Virus record (IMG/VR): IMGVR_UViG_3300031576_000008
Coordinates: 41,994-105,993 of that record
DNA: 64,000 bases
Source: a virus
Direction: 5' to 3' (one strand)
Under the pieces are notes generated by a model that saw nothing but the letters and a program-made list of their open reading frames with translations, was not told the origin of the DNA and made no database searches. This document shows, piece by piece, positions 54,969 to 63,131 of this stretch. How positions within the stretch are numbered: the first letter of the stretch is position 1; every line of letters begins with the position of its first letter. Both the position numbers and the translations under genes were made by a program.

Positions 54969-56972
54969 ATGGCTGGTCGTCGGGCACATGTTGACGGCAC
55001 GAAGTTCGTCGAGTTCCTGCAGTCGATTCCCGAGGACGCTTTGGGGCAGGGCTATTGGCGAATCAAGCGGGAGACCAAGACCGACAAGGGCGGGGGAGTC
55101 CTCCAGTCCGTCATCGGTTACTTGGAATTCAAGTCGGATGAGGGGTATGCCGAACTCCGTGATCGCATTAGGGAAGAGATGGCGAATCATCGCGGTCCGG
55201 GGGTCTATTACGCGATCCCCTGTGACCAGACGAAAAAAGAGCTCAAGAATGTGGACATGGCGCGTTTCGAGTATAAAGATGGGGAGGTCGAGATGGCTGA
55301 GCCGCAGGTGCCTGACAATGCCAGCCCGTTGGGCGACACCCTGAAGGCTGTGAAGAAGGTCGCACAGGATGCGGCGGCCCTCCAGAATATCGACTTCCAG
55401 CGCCAGATTCTGGAGCGCTATCTCGGGAACGGCAAGGACAAGAAGGAGGAGAACGAAGTGAAAGAGACGTCGTCGTCCGGTGGCATGGACCAACTGCTCA
55501 TGATGAAGATGCTCTTCGGCGACGAGAACAAGAAGGCCACGACCACGCCGGCGGCGGAGGTCCAGCAGCTTATCGACGCCAAGCTGCAGGGCGCGATGGC
55601 CGAGATGAAGGGCCTTGTCTCTGGTCTGCAGGGCGACCTCAAGGTTATGCAGATCACGTCCCAACAGAAGCCCTCCGACGATGGCAAGTTCGAGAGGCTG
55701 CTGGAACGAATCATCACCCGGGACGACAGCAGCAAGAACGAGAGCTCCTTCCAGCAGATGATGACACTCCAGATGAAGCAGGCCGAGGACCGTGACCGCT
55801 CGAGGCAGGAGGAGGACCGCCGGCGTGACGAGACCCGCCGGGGGGAGGAGACGCGTAGAGAAGAGGCCCGCCGCGAGGATGAAAAGAAGCTCGTCGAAGA
55901 GCGCCGCATCGAGGAGAAGCGCCGGGAGGATGAACGCATCCGCTATGAGGGCGAGCGCAAGGCCGAGGAGAAGCGCCGCGAAGATGAGCGCAAGGCCGAG
56001 GAAAAGCGCCGGGACGAGGAGAGGAAGGGCGAGGAGAAGCGCCGCGAGGAGGAGCTCAAGCTCGAGCGCCAGAAGTGGGAGGAGTCGATCAAGACCGAGC
56101 GCGAGAAGTCTACCGAGACGGCCAAGGAAGAGCGCCGGCGTTACGACGAGGAGCTCAAGATCCGCCGTGAAGAGATGAAGCTCGAATCCGAGAAGTCCCG
56201 GACGAACGCCGTCGAGCAGCAGAAATACCAGCTGCAGATCCTCGATCTCGTGAAGAACTCGAAGGAATCCGGCCTCGAGCTCACGGCCAAGGTCATGGAG
56301 ACGATGACGACGTCGGGTATGGCGTCCATGAAGACGGCGCATGAGGCAGCGACCTCGATCATCGATATTGCCAAGAGGGCTGGTCCGCACAAGGAGGAGG
56401 GTGGGATCGGCGACACGATCAAGGACATCGCCGGGCTCGCCGCCCCGCTCCTTGCGCCGTACGCGGACGCTCACGCCAAGGCGGGCCTCATGCAGCAGTT
56501 GCAGGCCCAGAGGGCCGCCATGGGTGGGACCCCCAAGAGGCCGCGCCCGGAGCAGCCCGCTCCTGCCCCGGCTCCTGCCCCTGCTGTAACCTCGACGCCT
56601 GCCGCAGACAACGCTAACATGTCGGGAACGACTGGTTCCGAAACGAAGCCGAAGGAGGGCTTTTCGATGATCGCTCAGTACATGAAGACGTACCCGGTGA
56701 TGAAGTATGCAATGCTCGGCAACATCAAGGACAAGATCGGGGTCAAGAAGTTCCTTCCGATCATCACCGGACTCAATCAGGAGACGCTGGAAGGTCTCTT
56801 GGCCAACCTGCCGCCCGAGGTCCTCATGTCCGAGGTGAAGCAGGTCTGCACCGACGAGGAGAAGAAGCTCGTCGACGAGAACAAGCCGTGGTTCGAGGAG
56901 TTCCGCAAGGAGATGATCGCGCTGCTCGACGAGGAGGAGGAAGAGGAGGAAGAGGTCCCGGCCAAGAAGTAA
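54969..56972 (+). CDS. Large coiled-coil protein (probable virion or scaffold protein)
   Basis: 667 aa from ATG 54969. The N-terminal domain (about 1-105) is globular. A highly charged Glu/Arg/Lys-rich coiled coil of REEE-RR type fills about 265-430. A helical part, a Pro/Ala linker (about 515-545) and a Glu-rich C-terminal tail follow. Upstream, CCTCC-TAT-GGAGG can fold and hide the ribosome-binding site. First gene of the plus-strand late block, suggesting a structural or assembly role. Confidence 0.6.
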   Translation: MAGRRAHVDGTKFVEFLQSIPEDALGQGYWRIKRETKTDKGGGVLQSVIGYLEFKSDEGYAELRDRIREEMANHRGPGVYYAIPCDQTKKELKNVDMARFEYKDGEVEMAEPQVPDNASPLGDTLKAVKKVAQDAAALQNIDFQRQILERYLGNGKDKKEENEVKETSSSGGMDQLLMMKMLFGDENKKATTTPAAEVQQLIDAKLQGAMAEMKGLVSGLQGDLKVMQITSQQKPSDDGKFERLLERIITRDDSSKNESSFQQMMTLQMKQAEDRDRSRQEEDRRRDETRRGEETRREEARREDEKKLVEERRIEEKRREDERIRYEGERKAEEKRREDERKAEEKRRDEERKGEEKRREEELKLERQKWEESIKTEREKSTETAKEERRRYDEELKIRREEMKLESEKSRTNAVEQQKYQLQILDLVKNSKESGLELTAKVMETMTTSGMASMKTAHEAATSIIDIAKRAGPHKEEGGIGDTIKDIAGLAAPLLAPYADAHAKAGLMQQLQAQRAAMGGTPKRPRPEQPAPAPAPAPAVTSTPAADNANMSGTTGSETKPKEGFSMIAQYMKTYPVMKYAMLGNIKDKIGVKKFLPIITGLNQETLEGLLANLPPEVLMSEVKQVCTDEEKKLVDENKPWFEEFRKEMIALLDEEEEEEEEVPAKK

Positions 56973-57101
56973 CGATCGGACGGGAAGAGGCCGGGATTTC
57001 TGAAGGGCCTTCGAGTCGCTACGCCCTAGCGGGCTTGGTACGCTGAGACGAGGCTTGTTGTAGAGCCCATGAGTGTTGTACACTCATCTCTCGGAGGCAA
57101 T

Positions 57102-58784
57102 GTGGTCAGAATCCTACGCGTCCTTGCCGATCTTGCGGAAGCCAAGCAGCGGCTTGCGAATCTCTCGGTGCCGCCGCCGATGCAGGTCACCGTGGCTACG
57201 ATTCCGGGCGGCGACGCCGGTACGAAAGAGACGCTGGAGCGGATGCGCAACATCGTCTGGCGTTCCATCAAGGACAGGGATCAGGGCGCGTTCATTCGTG
57301 GGCTGGCGATCAAGATCACATCCGCCGCCGGCTGCAAGACCAAGGAATTCAGGTGCGAAGCCAAGGCTCTCTTCGAATGGGTCCGCGACAACGTCAAGTG
57401 GATCCGCGACGTCAAGGGCTTTGAGACGCTGCAGTATCCTCACCGGACGCTCGCCTACGGCGCGGGCGACGCCTTCCGGAAGGACACCAAGATCATCGTC
57501 CGGAAGAAGCTCGACAATACGTACAGGACTGTCGAGATCGGCTCGCTCGAGAATTGTTCCAGCGAATACGATGCCCTTTCGTTCAACTACGGGAAGGGCG
57601 AGTTTGAATTCAAGCCGATCGTGGCTTGGTACGACAAGGGCGTGAAACCCATGTACCGGATCGAGACCCGGAACCATCGGGTTCTCAATGTCTCGACGAA
57701 GCATCTGATCGATGCCTTCTGCCTGAAGAACTCGAACTTCGGTTCCATGGCGCTCCGTCGCGGCGTGGAGGCGGAAGAACTGTTCACGACCTTTCCGCCG
57801 AGACACCGGCCCCAGCTCCCGTTCGCGACCAAGATCCCGGAACTCGGCACGATCAATCATCTGACTAGTGAGCAGATGTTCCTCGAAGGAATGTATCTGG
57901 CCGAGGGATGGGCTGAAAAGCACTCAAGCGGAGCACGTACGGCCGAAGGGGACGTTCCTGCCCGCATCTGCATCGGCGTCAAGGATGACGTCCTTTTCCA
58001 GAAGCTGGAAGATTCGGCTAAAGCATGTGGGATCGGCTACTACACGCACACGCAGCCGAACGGAGTCAAAGTGCTCCGGACGAGCGACCATGGCTTCCGT
58101 CAGCGCATCTTGACCAAGTTCGGGAAAGGTTCCTTCGAGAAGACGATTCCCGAAGAATATCTGTCGATCTCACGGGACCGCATGACCGAACTTGTGGGGG
58201 CCTATGCCGCCGGCGATGCCTACAAGCCCAAGCCGGGGAGCCGCTGGTCGAAGATGGCGAATCTCATCCATAACACGAGTTCGTCAAAGCTCGCTCAGAT
58301 GCTCGGATTCCTCCATCTCGTCATGGGCCGTCCGCTGCATCCGATGCTCCAGATGAACCACATGGGATCAGGGCATTCGCCGATCTGGCGGCTCATCGAG
58401 CGGAAGAACATCAAGTGCTATAAGCCGAAGATCGGCGATGTGGCAGGTGCCGCGATTGCCAAGTTCGAGGAGAACGGCGAGGCCGAATGCTGTGACATCA
58501 CGGTACTCGATAACCACAACGTCGTGACCGACTGTGGTATTGTTGTACATCAGTGTGATGATCTGTCCACACTTCTCGCGGCGCTGGCTGTCTCCATTGG
58601 CATCCCCACGCAGTTCCGCGCCATCGCCGCCAATCCCCAGAAGAAGCACATGTACTCGCATGTTTATGTGATCATGGATCCGTTGGGGACCGAGCACTGG
58701 ATCGCAGCAGACCCCACCGTCAAGAGCGCGCCGTTCGGATGGGAGAGCTCGATCAGGTACAAAACTTTTGACCTTGAGGTCTAG
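57102..58784 (+). CDS. Transglutaminase-like protein interrupted by an intein
   Basis: 560 codons from GTG 57102, chosen because GGAGGCAAT is correctly spaced; ATG 57069 has no such site. The extein reads FEWVRDNVKWIRD ... YGAGD, then CDDLSTLLAAL, YSHVYVIMD and IAADPT, i.e. the Cys-His-Asp triad of transglutaminase-like peptidases. The intein lies directly before the catalytic Cys. After splicing the protein is 199 aa. Such enzymes in phages may trim or crosslink virion proteins or degrade peptidoglycan. Confidence 0.82.
   Translation: MVRILRVLADLAEAKQRLANLSVPPPMQVTVATIPGGDAGTKETLERMRNIVWRSIKDRDQGAFIRGLAIKITSAAGCKTKEFRCEAKALFEWVRDNVKWIRDVKGFETLQYPHRTLAYGAGDAFRKDTKIIVRKKLDNTYRTVEIGSLENCSSEYDALSFNYGKGEFEFKPIVAWYDKGVKPMYRIETRNHRVLNVSTKHLIDAFCLKNSNFGSMALRRGVEAEELFTTFPPRHRPQLPFATKIPELGTINHLTSEQMFLEGMYLAEGWAEKHSSGARTAEGDVPARICIGVKDDVLFQKLEDSAKACGIGYYTHTQPNGVKVLRTSDHGFRQRILTKFGKGSFEKTIPEEYLSISRDRMTELVGAYAAGDAYKPKPGSRWSKMANLIHNTSSSKLAQMLGFLHLVMGRPLHPMLQMNHMGSGHSPIWRLIERKNIKCYKPKIGDVAGAAIAKFEENGEAECCDITVLDNHNVVTDCGIVVHQCDDLSTLLAALAVSIGIPTQFRAIAANPQKKHMYSHVYVIMDPLGTEHWIAADPTVKSAPFGWESSIRYKTFDLEV
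57471..58553 (+). mobile_element. Intein with Ala1 and C-terminal Gln, LAGLIDADG-type
   Basis: Residues 124-484. It starts AFRKDTKIIV (Ala instead of Cys/Ser), has a STKHLID B block, LAGLIDADG-like helices (LEGMYLAEGW and LVGAYAAGDAY) and ends HNVVTDCGIVVHQ before Cys485. Both ends are non-canonical: Ala1 requires class 2-type splicing through Cys+1, and the final residue is Gln instead of Asn. Confidence 0.85.
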
Positions 58785-58785
58785 C

Positions 58786-58995
58786 GTGTCTGATCCTCTT
58801 GAGCTCATGCTCGACGATGAAGCTTTGATGCTTGCATCGGCGGGGATCGAAATGTATCGTCAAGACCATCTGGAAGAGCTTGCCGAGAAGCTTGCCGACG
58901 AGATCGAGTTCATCGAGGAGCTCGCCGCACTAGGGGCCGTGGTCATGAGCCCAGCCGGATTCATGTCTCAAGAATTCCCTGAAAAGGAGGCCTAG
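58786..58995 (+). CDS. Small acidic helical protein (GTG start)
   Basis: 69 aa from GTG 58786, just after the transglutaminase stop, with GAGGT upstream. Helical, acidic (LEELAEKLADEIEFIEEL). Probably coupled to the upstream gene. No family. Confidence 0.55.
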   Translation: MSDPLELMLDDEALMLASAGIEMYRQDHLEELAEKLADEIEFIEELAALGAVVMSPAGFMSQEFPEKEA

Positions 58996-58999
58996 GCTC

Positions 59000-59473
59000 A
59001 TGGTCACTGTGATGGAGCGCGCTCACGCAAGCAACGAGTCGCTGTTCAATATGGGCGACTACGACAGCGGGATGTTCGGTCAGGACTATTCGATGTTCGG
59101 CGACAAGCTCGGCCAGACGATGGTCCCGCCGCCCGAACAGCTCTTCTCGCTCTCGGCGCTTTCGGCGGGTCTTCCCGGACTGGCGCAGTTGCCGGCGGTG
59201 AACCTCGCGTTCAACCAGAAGAAGTTCGACGTGCGCATGGACGGACTCGGGCAGGCCATGCCTCAGCTCGCTGGTGGTACGCTCATGGCGGCCGGCCTCA
59301 TCAGCGGCACGCTTCAGGCGCTGATGTTCGGATTCCTCTGGCGCAACATCGGCCACGAGCAGAACAACTTCTGGAAGATCATCGGCTATCTCGGCTTGGC
59401 GTCGTCCGGCATCGGCGTGCTCGGGTCGGTCGCGGCCATTGTTGGCGGTGGTGTGGCGGCGGCGAAGAGCTAG
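59000..59473 (+). CDS. Membrane protein, probable virion or injection component
   Basis: 157 aa from ATG 59000. A Met/Phe/Gly-rich N-terminus, then two hydrophobic segments, about 95-113 (LAGGTLMAAGLISGTLQALM) and 128-152 (IIGYLGLASSGIGVLGSVAA). Small membrane-active proteins of this type occur in virion operons. Function not shown. Confidence 0.6.
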   Translation: MVTVMERAHASNESLFNMGDYDSGMFGQDYSMFGDKLGQTMVPPPEQLFSLSALSAGLPGLAQLPAVNLAFNQKKFDVRMDGLGQAMPQLAGGTLMAAGLISGTLQALMFGFLWRNIGHEQNNFWKIIGYLGLASSGIGVLGSVAAIVGGGVAAAKS

Positions 59474-59494
59474 GAGAAATAAGAGCGAAGTATA

Positions 59495-59523
59495 TTGACA
59501 CCGTGCTAAGTCGCGCGCATAAT
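59495..59523 (+). promoter_or_regulatory. Sigma70-type promoter
   Basis: TTGACA (59495-59500), 17-bp spacer, CATAAT (59518-59523). It drives the Com-like gene and probably the protamine-like and split structural genes. It is the best consensus promoter in the window. Confidence 0.75.
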
Positions 59524-59617
59524 CAGACGTATAGGGAGCAGCTGGCTCCGATCCCGAGAGGGGCTTTCTCGAGGGCCCGAGGTGACGAGATGTATGGGCC
59601 TACTATCGAGAGCCAAC

Positions 59618-59911
59618 ATGCCGGACGTGACAAAGACGTCAAGTGCGGGGAAAACGGAAGAGCCTGCTCTGGAGCCGCAGAACAAAGCTGCGGGGACGCC
59701 TCCCGAGGCGACAATCTCCGGATCCGAAACAAGCTCGTCCGTACCGGGACCTCGCAAGCTGCCGAAGCGCAAGGGCATTGAAGGAGCGAAGAGACTCGTG
59801 TGCAAACGGTGCAACCATTTCTTGGGTGAGGTGAAGGGCAAGGATTTCGAAGCCCTCCTCCTCTGTCACCGCTGCAAGACGGAAAACTCGTTCGCTTTCC
59901 AAGAGCTGTAG
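59618..59911 (+). CDS. Com-like small zinc-ribbon protein
   Basis: 97 aa from ATG 59618. A disordered Ser/Thr/Pro N-terminus is followed by LVCKRCNHFLGEVKGKDFE and LLCHRCKTENSF. The pattern C-x2-C...C-x2-C with NxF resembles Com of phage Mu, a translational activator that binds mRNA. The longer frame from 59582 has no better start. A role in controlling nearby mRNA is inference. Confidence 0.65.
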   Translation: MPDVTKTSSAGKTEEPALEPQNKAAGTPPEATISGSETSSSVPGPRKLPKRKGIEGAKRLVCKRCNHFLGEVKGKDFEALLLCHRCKTENSFAFQEL

Positions 59912-60014
59912 CACATCAAGGGGCATCAGAGCCCGATGGTTTAAGGGGCACCCGCCCAACTTGTCACAGGGGCACAAGAGCCCGTGGACTGGTTTTCTAT
60001 CATCGAGGACTCTG

Positions 60015-61238
60015 ATGCTGAAAAACGCTTCCGCCCCGGTCGGAACAGAGGTCGAGGACATCGATCTCGTGAAGCTCCTCGAGGACGTCGACATCAACAT
60101 CGACGAGCTCGGTATCCCCGAGCTCGGCATCGACGAGCTCGAGCTGGATGAAGAAGAAGAGGATGGTCTGGGCGAACTCGGCCGCGCCCGTCGCGCCCGT
60201 CGTCGCGGTCGCAAGTCCCGTCGCGGTCGCGCCCGCGCCCGCAAGGGTGGCAAGAAGGGCCGTCGCGGCAAGAAGGTCCGCATGCCCAAGGGCAAGAGCA
60301 AGAAGGCGAAGGCCGCTCGCGGCCGTCTCATCGCCAAGATTCTGGCCCGCACGAAGACGGGCCGGTTCAAGAGCCGCAAGACGCCGATCGGCGTCTCGGG
60401 CATCGAGGGGTCGCCCGAGCTCATGGACCTCATGGCTCTCTCCGCGATCGACTCGCTCGGCGCGGTGAAGGGCAAGCGGCGCGGCAAGAAGGGCCGCAAG
60501 GCCAGCCGCAAGGCCAGCCGCAAGGCCGGTCGGAAGGGCCGTCGTCGCGGTCGCAAGGGCATGCGCGGTCTGGCCGGTCTGGCCGACATGGCCAACGGTC
60601 TGGCCGAAGTCGAAGTCGCCAACTCGATGCCGGTTCTGGGCGTCTTCCAGTACCTCGCCACGCCGGCAGGTCTCGAGGCGCTCGGCGGCGTCGCGCTCGG
60701 CGCGGTGGTGCCGGGCCTCGTCGGTCGCGGCATCTTCGGGAAGCTCATCGGCGCTCCGATCAATCCGCTGACGGGCGCTCCGAAGGACTGGTACTGGGAC
60801 GTGGCTTCGAGCCTCGTCGGTGCGATCGGCGTCTGGGAGTTCGGCCGGCTCATCGGCGCGGGCAACGCGGCCAAGTTCGGCGCGTTCTACGCGCTGGGCA
60901 GCCTGATCGATCGGCTGCTGCTCACGCCGTGGGTTCTCGACAAGATCCTGCCGGTCCCCGGAAGGCCGACGTCCGGCCTCGGTCAGATCCTCTTCCCCGG
61001 CGTCAAGCGTCCGGACTACGCGACGAACCCGCTGTCGGGGTTCGGCACGGTCCGGATCCCCGATCAGGATGAGCTGAAGGGGCTGGGCACGGTTCGGATC
61101 CCCGATCAGGATCCTTCGCTGGGCACGGTTCGCATCCCTGACACCGAGATGGTCGGTGTTGGTGAGGACATCGTGACCGAGGAGGAACTGCTCGGTCAGG
61201 ACGATGGAACGTCGGTGGAGGACTCCGAGATCTTCTAG
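60015..61238 (+). CDS. Protamine/histone H1-like basic membrane protein with C-terminal repeats
   Basis: 407 aa from ATG 60015. An acidic N-terminus (residues about 15-60) is followed by low-complexity Arg/Lys/Gly segments (GRKSRRGRARARKGGKKG, KGRKASRKASRKAGRKG). The second half has hydrophobic segments (GGVALGAVVPGLVGRGIFG and WEFGRLIGAG region) and ends with three GTVRIPD-type repeats. It may compact DNA in the capsid or line the inner wall. The mix of acidic, protamine-like and membrane-like parts is unusual. Confidence 0.6.
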   Translation: MLKNASAPVGTEVEDIDLVKLLEDVDINIDELGIPELGIDELELDEEEEDGLGELGRARRARRRGRKSRRGRARARKGGKKGRRGKKVRMPKGKSKKAKAARGRLIAKILARTKTGRFKSRKTPIGVSGIEGSPELMDLMALSAIDSLGAVKGKRRGKKGRKASRKASRKAGRKGRRRGRKGMRGLAGLADMANGLAEVEVANSMPVLGVFQYLATPAGLEALGGVALGAVVPGLVGRGIFGKLIGAPINPLTGAPKDWYWDVASSLVGAIGVWEFGRLIGAGNAAKFGAFYALGSLIDRLLLTPWVLDKILPVPGRPTSGLGQILFPGVKRPDYATNPLSGFGTVRIPDQDELKGLGTVRIPDQDPSLGTVRIPDTEMVGVGEDIVTEEELLGQDDGTSVEDSEIF

Positions 61239-61246
61239 ATCTCAAA

Positions 61247-61312
61247 CCGGAGAGGGTCGAAAGGCCCTCTCCGGACCTCCGGGCGCTCGTGCGTCGAGCG
61301 TCCAGAGGTCCG
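61247..61312 (+). promoter_or_regulatory. Hairpin pair with conserved TGCGT loop, plus strand
   Basis: CCGGAGAGGG...CCCTCTCCGG (61247-61274) overlaps a longer hairpin (61272-61312) with loop TGCGT closed by CTCG/CGAG. It follows the stop of the protamine-like gene, as the minus-strand copies follow other genes. Confidence 0.6.
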
Positions 61313-61334
61313 GCGGTTCTTTGAAAAGCGGGTA

Positions 61335-61931
61335 TCAGGCAAGAAGCAGGGATCGAATGTCCTCTTCGGACATCTCGCGATTGTCGAACTCCCAGTGATG
61401 GTTCTTGCAGAGGGCCACAAGATTCCCGATGTCGTTGATCTCGGAGATGAGCGCATCGGGCGGGAAGTCGGCCACGTCGCGCTTGTGGGCCACGTCGAAG
61501 TGCCTGTCGTAGCCGCAGATGACGCACTTCTTGGGCTTGTCGGTCTTCAGGTAAGTACGGCGAGCGTGATTTGAGATTTTGGAATGGGCATTTTTGTTGC
61601 CGACATCGGCCTTACGGCCAATGGTCTTGTCCCGAAGTTTTTCGACTTCCATGCGGAAAACATCGAGCTTGCTCATGTCTGGCAACTGGTTCCGGAATCT
61701 CAATGTGGGCTCCCATCCATCTCGGGCACGAGCAGAACATTGATAACCACAAAAGCGACGTCCTCTGGCTTGACGTGGATGCCAGTGACTCTTGACTTCA
61801 ATCGGCTTTCCACAGAACTCACAGCGGTTCGGATTGCGATAGTAGTCTTCAAGGGTCTTGAGACGTTGCTCGGCTCCTCGCAGCAATCCACCTTTCGAGC
61901 CATTTTTGGCGGAATCGGTTGGGTTAAACAT
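61335..61931 (-). CDS. HNH endonuclease (free-standing homing-type)
   Basis: 198 aa from ATG 61931 (a GTG at 61958 is also possible). Two zinc ribbons (CEFCGKPIEV, CGYQCSARA), a basic linker (GNKNAHSKISNHARR) and a C-terminal HNH core: CVICGYDRHFDVAHKRD ... NLVALCKNHHWEF. It lies on the opposite strand, beside the group I intron, and probably promotes intron or flanking DNA spread. Confidence 0.8.
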   Translation of the reverse strand: MFNPTDSAKNGSKGGLLRGAEQRLKTLEDYYRNPNRCEFCGKPIEVKSHWHPRQARGRRFCGYQCSARARDGWEPTLRFRNQLPDMSKLDVFRMEVEKLRDKTIGRKADVGNKNAHSKISNHARRTYLKTDKPKKCVICGYDRHFDVAHKRDVADFPPDALISEINDIGNLVALCKNHHWEFDNREMSEEDIRSLLLA

Positions 61932-62025
61932 CTGAGATGAAGACGTGCCTTGATGCACGTTCTTAGAAAAATTCGTTCCGATGGAAGCGCGCTATCGGGA
62001 CACCGCAGGTAGATGGACGGACACA

Positions 62026-62427
62026 CCTGCATAAATAAGTGTTCGTCAAGCAGGTCGGTGATAGGCAACCTGCGTACACAATGCCTATCGGAAGCTTTGA
62101 AGGAGGTTCTTTGTGAGCCGAGTCAAAGGCGCAAAGAACGTGTTAGGCCTTTGACCCGTAAGGACTTAGAGATAAGTCCTACTGATGCACCTTCCACGAG
62201 TAATCGTGGTCGAAAAACCGGGTGAATTCGGTGGAGCCCAAACGGGTAATGCCGTGGGGAATACCGAGCGAAGCCTCGAAAGAGGAACGTGTAGAGACTA
62301 TCCCGAAAGGGAGTAGGCCCAGAAGGGGAAGTTCCTTCTGAGGTCGAAGCGCCCGGCCCCGCGAAAGCGGGTGATGATATAGTCCGATCCTTCGGGAAAC
62401 CGGAGAGCGAGCTTAAGTGCTTGCATG
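62026..62427 (+). ncRNA. Group I intron (self-splicing), splice sites approximate
   Basis: The core motifs are present: GAATTCGGTGG (P element), ATGCCGTGGGGAATACC (Q), GTGTAGAGACTAT (R, P7 5' strand) and GATATAGTCC (S, P7 3' strand). Upstream hairpins carry GNRA loops (GGACTTA-GAGA-TAAGTCC, CCACGA-GTAA-TCGTGG). CAAGCAGGT near 62051-62059 is complementary to ACCTGC of the 5' exon and TGCTTG at the 3' end, as an internal guide would be. About 395-400 nt, no ORF inside. Confidence 0.85.
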
Positions 62428-62960
62428 CCAAAGATCAGGGCTGGCTTTACGACACCAACGTGGTGGCGGCGGCTCCGGCGGTGACGACGGAGCAGCTGTA
62501 CTTCGTGGTGCCGAAGGGTCAGGCGGGCAAGACGGCGTCGGACACGAACCTCGACGTCGGCGGGCAGTTGACGGGCGTCAACGCCTTCCAGATCAGGAGC
62601 TGGGTCTTCAAGATGGAAGATCTGACGCTCACGGCCAACGCGAAGCTGCTGCAGATCGGCAACTTCACGCTGATCATCAACAGCACGCCCATCCCCGACC
62701 CGATCCCGATCGAGTTCATCATGGGTGGGGCGGCGCTGCTCGAGTCGGTTCGTGGCCCGGCGGCGGCTCCGGAGTTCCGCTCGATCGGCGGCACCGGCAA
62801 CATCACGAACGTGCTGAGCTTCACTCGGCCGTTCCTCGTGACGCTCGATCCGGGCGACACGTTCAACGTGCAGGTGGTGTACCCCGGCGGCATCTCGCCG
62901 ACGGAGACCATCCGCACGCGCGTGAACCTGTTCGGTCGTCGCGCGAAGCCCGTGATGTGA
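62421..62960 (+). CDS. Probable virion structural protein, 3' exon of a split gene
   Basis: The 3' exon codes for about 178 aa: KDQGWLYDTNVVAAA, then beta-rich sequence with TLIINSTPIPDPIPIEF and GGTGNITNVLSF, as in small capsid-decoration or head-fibre proteins. Its 5' end is joined in frame to a short upstream exon: either ATG 61981 to 62032, joined to 62428, or ATG 62013 joined near 62418. Both keep the frame open. Followed by a plus-strand terminator. Confidence 0.65.
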   Translation: MHAKDQGWLYDTNVVAAAPAVTTEQLYFVVPKGQAGKTASDTNLDVGGQLTGVNAFQIRSWVFKMEDLTLTANAKLLQIGNFTLIINSTPIPDPIPIEFIMGGAALLESVRGPAAAPEFRSIGGTGNITNVLSFTRPFLVTLDPGDTFNVQVVYPGGISPTETIRTRVNLFGRRAKPVM

Positions 62961-63023
62961 ATCCTGTTGGTATACAAGGACTTACGTTCTTGTGTACCGA
63001 AGGGCCACAAGAAGGCAAAGATC

Positions 63024-63062
63024 AGGTGGGGTCGAAAGGCCCCACCTGTTTCTTTTTCTCTT
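63024..63062 (+). terminator. Intrinsic terminator after the structural gene
   Basis: AGGTGGGG pairs with CCCCACCT around GTCGAAAGG, followed by TGTTTCTTTTTCTCTTTC. Same GTCGAAAGG-type loop as the hairpin at 61247. Confidence 0.85.
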
Positions 63063-63131
63063 TCTCTTCAAGTTGTATCTAAGTTTAGCGGTCTAAGATC
63101 CGCCACACAGAAAGCTAAACTTGGAGACAAC

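Noticed and set aside
54915-57083. A 722-codon minus-strand ORF opposite the coiled-coil gene.
   Set aside because: Leu-rich antisense shadow of the E/R repeats; the plus-strand gene has the ribosome-binding site.
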